Shown: piece by piece, positions 7,869-11,617 of the stretch
Position numbering within the stretch: the stretch's first letter is position 1
Layout: every line of letters starts with the position of its first letter
Source: an uncultured Granulosicoccaceae bacterium
Lineage (GTDB): Bacteria; Pseudomonadota; Gammaproteobacteria; Granulosicoccales; Granulosicoccaceae
Length of the DNA stretch: 11,617 nucleotides
Direction of reading: 5' to 3'
Assembly: GCA_937951695.1 (NCBI GenBank)
Contig: CALFBL010000204.1
Coordinates: 1 to 11,617, forward strand
Made by a program: the position numbers and the translations under genes
Notes under the pieces: model-generated
Databases searched by the model: none
The model's input: the letters and a program-made list of their open reading frames with translations, nothing else
Told to the model about the DNA's origin: nothing

Positions 7869-9836
7869 TCAACCCTCTTTCGGCAATCCGGTCAGCTGTT
7901 CATACGCGGTTTTATCGTCTAACATTCGTTGACCGAACACCTTCGCCCCCTCCAAGCTCCAGTGACCGTAGTCGGTGTACAGCACGGCCCCATTTGCATC
8001 CACGGCATCACATTGATTCGACGCCGGATCGCACAGGAATTCAAGCTTATCAAGGTACGGCAGCTTCAGCCGTTTACTGAGTTCACTGAGTTCGAGATTA
8101 ATCTCATCGAGCTCCATTACCCGAACCTCACCAAGTTGCTCAGCGGTTTTCTCAGTTAGGCCTTTACTAAGAATTAGCGATGGAACATTTTTAAATTCTG
8201 CGGTTCGACCGGTTATGACGATTTCATCCCGCGACTCAGCCCCTGTGTTGGCTAAGAGGTAGTTTACAAACCGTTCTAGGTAGGCAAATGAAGAGCGCTC
8301 CCAGCGGCTTGACACCAAAATACGATCGGCAGCACTGACTAAAGCTGACTGCTGCATGTTGTTCAGTTGTGTTTCGCAGCGCATTTTTTTTGCGGCCGAC
8401 AAATCAACTGATTCTTCTTCTGGCCTATCGACAAACAGATACAGACATTCGTCATCAATTTCCTGGCGTCGCACGGAAATTTTCGGGTTTTGCGCTAGAT
8501 TAAGATACATCGCATTGAACATATCGGTGGCGTGGGAATCTCCCACAACCAACAGCTTGACCATATCCTCGCCCTCAGGCGCGACACCATAACTTTTATC
8601 TGACAAGGCTTCAGGACCCTCGATATAGCGTCGACGAATCAGTTGCTTGGCCTCAATATCGCCCACAGCCCGCATCACCGACGTATCGAATCGAGCCCCC
8701 CACCCATCGAAGATGGTTGCATGAGCTGCAGCCATACTCAACACCAACGGCAAAGTGAGCCAAGCCATCGCGGGTCGACGAATACTGACACTTTGCTGCA
8801 CCGGCACGTGACGAAATCGGTTCTCGATGAACACATACATCAGTACCGCCAACACCAGCATAAGCAACAACAACACAAGGCGTGTCCTGCCAACCAGCAT
8901 GTCGGCGAACGTTATGTGCCTATACAAAACAACCACCGGCCAGTGCACGAGATAAAGCGAATACGATATTTTACCCAGCCAGACACTCAGCGAATTTCGT
9001 AGCACCCAACCGCCGTACTTCGCAGAACCGGATATCAGCAGTAGTACCGTTCCTAGGCAAGGAATCAGGGCATAGACATCCGGAAGCGGTGTGGAATGAC
9101 CAAACACGAAAACGCTATAGCCAACCAGCAGTAGGCCCGCAATGAGCAGCAATTCACGGATCCAGTTACGCAGCTTCATGGCCGGTACCAACGCAAGCAC
9201 CGCCCCCATGCCGAATTCGTAGATCCGAAACGGCATCATGAAAAAGCTGGTCGACGGCGAATAGCTTGTGAGCATCCGCGCACCGACCAGGCTCAGTAGC
9301 GATAAGCCAAGTATCGCGACCACCAACACCCATCTGGCGCGCGCCGCCAACAACACAAGAAATGCTGGCCAAACCAGATAAAACTGTTCTTCGACGCTCA
9401 ACGACCAAGTGTGTAATAAGGGCTTAAGCACGCCCTCGGCATCAAAGTACCCAGACTCCGTCCAGAACAATATGTTAGATACCGATAATATGGACGCGAT
9501 CAACGCGGCCGAGAAACGCTCAAAGTGAGCGGGTGTCAGGTAAAAAAACGAGACACAAAATGTAACAACTAAGGTCGCGATAAGCGCGGGCGCCAAACGT
9601 CTTATCCTGCGCAAATAAAATTGTTTGAAACTGAAGGTATTTGCCCGTACGTCTTTTACGATAAGACGCGTGATCAAAAAGCCACTGATCACAAAAAAAA
9701 CATCGACACCTACAAAACCACCCGCAAATAACGCGTATTCAACGTGAAAAAGTACGACACTCATTACTGCGATCGCACGAATTCCGTCGATTTCCGGCTG
9801 GTAATTCCTGTTCATCATGGGTTTAGATAAAGACAT
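7869..9836 (-). CDS. Membrane O-acyltransferase with C-terminal SGNH domain (OafA/YrhL type)
   Basis: Two-domain inner-membrane enzyme of 655 residues, a standard length. Such proteins move acyl groups (often acetyl) onto sugars of O-antigen, peptidoglycan or other exported glycans. The N-terminal acyltransferase-3 domain starts with EIDGIRAIAV, then H31 in LFHVEY, GFVGVDVFFVISGFLI (40-55), the arginine motif LRRIRRLAP (75-83) and LLHTWSLSVEEQFYLVWP (140-157). About ten membrane helices run to residue 375. The periplasmic part is an SGNH hydrolase-like fold: VVGDSHA (S434) and a closing D622-x-x-H625 in TDYGHWS. All these residues are present, so it looks active. ATG 9836 is chosen because it covers the conserved N-terminus; the ribosome-binding site is weak. 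The acceptor glycan cannot be read from sequence. Confidence 0.92.
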   Translation of the reverse strand: MSLSKPMMNRNYQPEIDGIRAIAVMSVVLFHVEYALFAGGFVGVDVFFVISGFLITRLIVKDVRANTFSFKQFYLRRIRRLAPALIATLVVTFCVSFFYLTPAHFERFSAALIASILSVSNILFWTESGYFDAEGVLKPLLHTWSLSVEEQFYLVWPAFLVLLAARARWVLVVAILGLSLLSLVGARMLTSYSPSTSFFMMPFRIYEFGMGAVLALVPAMKLRNWIRELLLIAGLLLVGYSVFVFGHSTPLPDVYALIPCLGTVLLLISGSAKYGGWVLRNSLSVWLGKISYSLYLVHWPVVVLYRHITFADMLVGRTRLVLLLLMLVLAVLMYVFIENRFRHVPVQQSVSIRRPAMAWLTLPLVLSMAAAHATIFDGWGARFDTSVMRAVGDIEAKQLIRRRYIEGPEALSDKSYGVAPEGEDMVKLLVVGDSHATDMFNAMYLNLAQNPKISVRRQEIDDECLYLFVDRPEEESVDLSAAKKMRCETQLNNMQQSALVSAADRILVSSRWERSSFAYLERFVNYLLANTGAESRDEIVITGRTAEFKNVPSLILSKGLTEKTAEQLGEVRVMELDEINLELSELSKRLKLPYLDKLEFLCDPASNQCDAVDANGAVLYTDYGHWSLEGAKVFGQRMLDDKTAYEQLTGLPKEG

Positions 9837-10147
9837 ATTCCGTTTATGGCTCCAAATTTACTGACGTGCTTGAAATCACCAGCAACGCAGCTAAACGTTA
9901 CGTAAACACTGCGTTGAAAGAGAATTCCCGCAGAACAGTTCTACACGTTAATTGCACGACAGCGTGCCTACCATCGGTCCTAGCCGAGCAAGAACTAACC
10001 TCATCCCGAGACACGCTCCAATTTTAAGGGGTTGTCAAAGCGGAATATCTATCCGAAACGTTAAATTTTGCTACTGTCGCTTATTCAAAGTGATTGATCG
10101 AAGCACCTAGTTATGTGGATCAACACAAGCAGACGAAGGTTCAATCG
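9837..10147. other. Upstream region between acyltransferase and xylose operon
   Basis: No convincing gene. It separates divergent genes, so it should hold the acyltransferase promoter (minus strand), of which I see no strong example, and upstream control sites for the xylose operon. Its main visible structure is the inverted repeat at 9883-9916, listed separately. AGAAC/GTTCT arms around one base occur at 9932-9942. AACGTT palindromes (six bases, expected by chance) appear near 9894 and 10056. Confidence 0.5.
9883..9916. repeat. Inverted repeat, 8-bp perfect arms with 18-base spacer
   Basis: CAACGCAG (9883-9890) and CTGCGTTG (9909-9916) are exact reverse complements. The AT-rich spacer itself contains TTACGTAA. 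It lies 47-80 bases before the acyltransferase start on the minus strand, so it could be an operator or a leader hairpin for that gene. It could also be accidental. No T-run follows on either strand. Confidence 0.5.
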
Positions 10148-10173
10148 AAAAATGATTGACGTCTATCATTTTT
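10148..10173. promoter_or_regulatory. Probable LacI-family operator (26-bp palindrome)
   Basis: The arms AAAAATGAT (10148-10156) and ATCATTTTT (10165-10173) are perfect reverse complements and flank GACGTC (10158-10163), itself palindromic. Only the pair 10157/10164 (T/T) breaks the symmetry, so 12 of 13 pairs match. The centre is CG, as in most LacI-family operators. It covers the -35 hexamer of the promoter for the regulator gene, so binding would block transcription. Assignment to the adjacent regulator is inferred from position and family behaviour. Confidence 0.7.
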
Positions 10174-10184
10174 GTCAACATACT
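10156..10184 (+). promoter_or_regulatory. Sigma70-type promoter of the regulator-xylA operon
   Basis: TTGACG (10156-10161, five of six consensus), a 17-base spacer and CATACT (10179-10184, four of six). The predicted transcription start is about 10191, giving a leader of about 43 bases to the ATC start at 10234. The -35 hexamer lies inside the palindrome at 10148-10173. Confidence 0.6.
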
Positions 10185-10190
10185 GTCCTG

Positions 10191-10241
10191 ATGCAAACCG
10201 GCAAAAAAATGTTTCTTTCGTTCGGGAGCCCGTATCAATAA
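10191..10241 (+). CDS. Possible 16-residue leader ORF overlapping the regulator start
   Basis: ATG 10191 opens a short frame, MQTGKKMFLSFGSPYQ, that stops with TAA at 10239-10241. It ends just past the ATC codon proposed as the regulator start (10234-10236) and in a different frame. A second ATG at 10209 shares the frame. Neither has a clear ribosome-binding site, and 10191 coincides with the predicted transcription start, so any translation from it would be leaderless. It could couple translation into the regulator, be an old N-terminus separated by a frameshift (see the A7 run at 10202-10208), or be meaningless. Confidence 0.2.
   Translation: MQTGKKMFLSFGSPYQ
10224..10228 (+). promoter_or_regulatory. 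Ribosome-binding site before the ATC start
   Basis: GGGAG with five bases to the ATC codon at 10234, an ideal distance. It is the main evidence that translation of the regulator begins at 10234 although that codon is not ATG, GTG or TTG. Confidence 0.5.
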
Positions 10242-11295
10242 CCCAACGCTCAGCGACGTCGCGATCAAGGCTGGGGTCAGTTATGCCACAGCCGATCGCG
10301 TCATTAATGACCGAGGCAATGTTGCCGAAAAATCCGCGCGCAAAGTACTCGATGCCGTACAGGCTCTTGGGTATGTTCGCAACGTCGCAGCGGCCAATCT
10401 GTCACGCCGTCGTCGCTACCAGTATGCGTTTCTACTACCCAAAGGTCGTAACGCATTCTTCTCCCGTATTCGCACGTACCTTAATAGCCTGGTGAGCCAT
10501 CTGGCCGCCGATCAAATCCATGTCGACATCATCGAAATTGGTGCATTTAAAACGGCAGCGCTTAAGCAGAGCCTGTTGTCGATTGCCAACGCGAAATACG
10601 ATGGGATTGCCGTCGTGGGGCTGCAGACGTCTGTCATCACACAACCGCTGAACACCTTGCGTAAGCAAGGTACGGTAATTGTTGGCTTGATTTCGGACTT
10701 ACCCGTTGAACAACGCGAGGCGTACATCGGTATCGATAACGTTGCTGCAGGACGCACAGCCGCCCGACTGACCGGTAGGGCCCACGCACAGAAACCGGGA
10801 CGAATACAATTAATCGCTGGCTCGCTAGAGGCCCGTGACCATCAAGATCGTCTGATCGGATTTCGAGAGGTCATCCACGTCGATTTTCCCAACATTGAGT
10901 TACTGCCAACCGTACTGACCCGCGACGACGCCGACCAGGTACACCACGCTGTATCCGCCGCGTTAACCGCCGACCCTGCTGTAACCGCGATATACAACGT
11001 CGGTGCTGGCAACACGGGGTTGGTCAAAGCACTCAAACACAGAAGCGAAAAAAAACGACTCTTTTGTACCGTTCACGAACTGGTACCGCACACGCGCAGA
11101 GCCTTAATCAACAAGCACTTGGACATTGTGATTGACCAACGTCCCGAGGAAGAAATTGAGCGAACATTAACGATACTCAAAGCCTTGCTGGATAATCGCA
11201 TGCTTCCACCGTTGCAAGAGCTTGTCCCGACCATCTACGTCCGCGACAACCTGCCCGCCGCATACCACAACCCATCACCGGAAAACCGACACTAG
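10234..11295 (+). CDS. LacI-family transcriptional regulator of xylose genes, apparent ATC start
   Basis: DNA-binding repressor with a periplasmic-binding-protein-like sugar domain; 353 residues from 10234, a normal LacI-family size. The helix-turn-helix TLSDVAIKAGVSYATADRVI occupies residues 5-24, and a hinge near NVAAANLSRR (50-59) carries the leucine expected to insert in the minor groove. The effector domain starts at YAFLLPKGR (64-72) and ends with TIYVRDN. In this frame no ATG, GTG or TTG occurs between the stop at 10189 and the domain; the first is GTG 10492, which would delete the DNA-binding domain. ATC 10234 with GGGAG five bases upstream gives the expected N-terminus NNPTLSDVA. The xylose isomerase gene starts two bases after the stop, so xylose is the likely inducer (inference), and the palindrome at 10148-10173 its likely operator. 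The alternatives are loss of the start codon or a sequencing error. Confidence 0.85.
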   Translation: MNNPTLSDVAIKAGVSYATADRVINDRGNVAEKSARKVLDAVQALGYVRNVAAANLSRRRRYQYAFLLPKGRNAFFSRIRTYLNSLVSHLAADQIHVDIIEIGAFKTAALKQSLLSIANAKYDGIAVVGLQTSVITQPLNTLRKQGTVIVGLISDLPVEQREAYIGIDNVAAGRTAARLTGRAHAQKPGRIQLIAGSLEARDHQDRLIGFREVIHVDFPNIELLPTVLTRDDADQVHHAVSAALTADPAVTAIYNVGAGNTGLVKALKHRSEKKRLFCTVHELVPHTRRALINKHLDIVIDQRPEEEIERTLTILKALLDNRMLPPLQELVPTIYVRDNLPAAYHNPSPENRH

Positions 11296-11297
11296 CC

Positions 11298-11617
11298 ATG
11301 ACTGACTTTTTCAATGGTATCGACAAGTTGCGATACGACCCCGACGCTAGCACCCTAGCCTACCGCCACTACAACCCTGATGAGATGGTTCTGGGGAAAC
11401 GCATGGAGGAACACTGTCGTTTTGCTGTGGCCTACTGGCACAGCTTCGCCTGGGAAGGTGGCGACCCCTTTGGTGGCAGAACCTTTGACCGCCCCTGGTT
11501 TGGCGACACCATGGCACTGGCGCGGCTCAAAGCCGATGTCGCCTTTGAGATGTTTGACATCCTTGACGTACCCTACTTCTGTTGGCACGATGCAGACGTA
11601 CGACCCGAGGGTGCTAC
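11298..11617 (+). CDS. xylA: Xylose isomerase, N-terminal part (runs off the window)
   Basis: Cytoplasmic metal-dependent enzyme converting D-xylose to D-xylulose, the first step of the isomerase pathway. The first 106 codons are present and resemble the E. coli enzyme closely: RHYNPDEMVLGKRMEEH (23-39), AYWHSFAWEGGDPFGG (45-60, tryptophan W47 of the substrate pocket), LKADVAFE (77-84) and FCWHDADVRPEG (94-105). H97 and D100 match the catalytic pair His101/Asp104 in E. coli. ATG 11298 follows the regulator stop (TAG 11293-11295) after two bases. There is no clear ribosome-binding site, so translation is probably coupled to the regulator and both respond to the same promoter. The rest of the roughly 440-residue protein lies beyond the window. 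Confidence 0.95.
   Translation, partial: MTDFFNGIDKLRYDPDASTLAYRHYNPDEMVLGKRMEEHCRFAVAYWHSFAWEGGDPFGGRTFDRPWFGDTMALARLKADVAFEMFDILDVPYFCWHDADVRPEGA

Noticed and set aside
8643..9145. Plus-strand open frames inside the acyltransferase gene
   Set aside because: They are antisense to well-conserved membrane-domain coding sequence, low in complexity (His/Gln-rich) and without a ribosome-binding site.
10172..10495. Open frame of 107 codons on the plus strand before the regulator
   Set aside because: It overlaps the LacI helix-turn-helix in another frame, shows no family features, and the true frame carries a full DNA-binding domain.
10492..11295. Regulator starting at GTG 10492 (267 residues)
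   Set aside because: This is the first canonical start in the frame, but the helix-turn-helix and hinge are encoded continuously upstream in the same frame, so the shorter form would omit a clearly conserved domain.

Overview
The window looks like a chromosomal stretch from a free-living Gram-negative bacterium, most likely a proteobacterium. I favour Gammaproteobacteria. The grounds are moderate-to-high GC by eye, an exported gamma-glutamyltransferase, sigma70-type promoters and a proteobacterial-type xylose isomerase start. The species cannot be fixed from the sequence.

Layout: (1) Positions 34-2994, minus strand, hold a tightly overlapped ABC importer cassette of the BmpA/NupABCQ-type nucleoside family: a double-ATPase protein, a first permease, and a second permease that stops after about 123 residues where the family runs to about 300. 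(2) Diverging from it at 3121-4431 is guanine deaminase, so the pair reads as purine uptake plus guanine-to-xanthine conversion. (3) A periplasmic gamma-glutamyltransferase follows (4529-6277). (4) After a 333-base gap comes a GT4 glycosyltransferase (6611-7837), convergent with a large membrane O-acyltransferase carrying a C-terminal SGNH domain (7869-9836). Both are plausible surface-glycan enzymes. (5) A roughly 400-base regulatory region leads into a LacI-family regulator (10234-11295) and the first 106 codons of xylose isomerase (11298 to the window end), separated by two bases, so this is the start of a xylose-use operon.

The most interesting part is the control region of the xylose operon. 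A sigma70 promoter (TTGACG, 17 bases, CATACT) is overlaid by a 26-bp palindrome with 12 of 13 pairs matched, centred on CG. This is what an autoregulating LacI-family repressor would be expected to bind. The regulator frame has no ATG, GTG or TTG ahead of its helix-turn-helix. The best-placed start is an ATC codon (10234), five bases after a GGGAG ribosome-binding site, which gives a full-length 353-residue LacI protein. A 16-codon ORF begins at the predicted transcription start and ends across that ATC codon. Either the regulator uses a rare AUC start, possibly by coupling to the small ORF, or its start codon has been lost by mutation or misread.

No rRNA, tRNA, CRISPR array, insertion sequence or convincing intrinsic terminator was seen.
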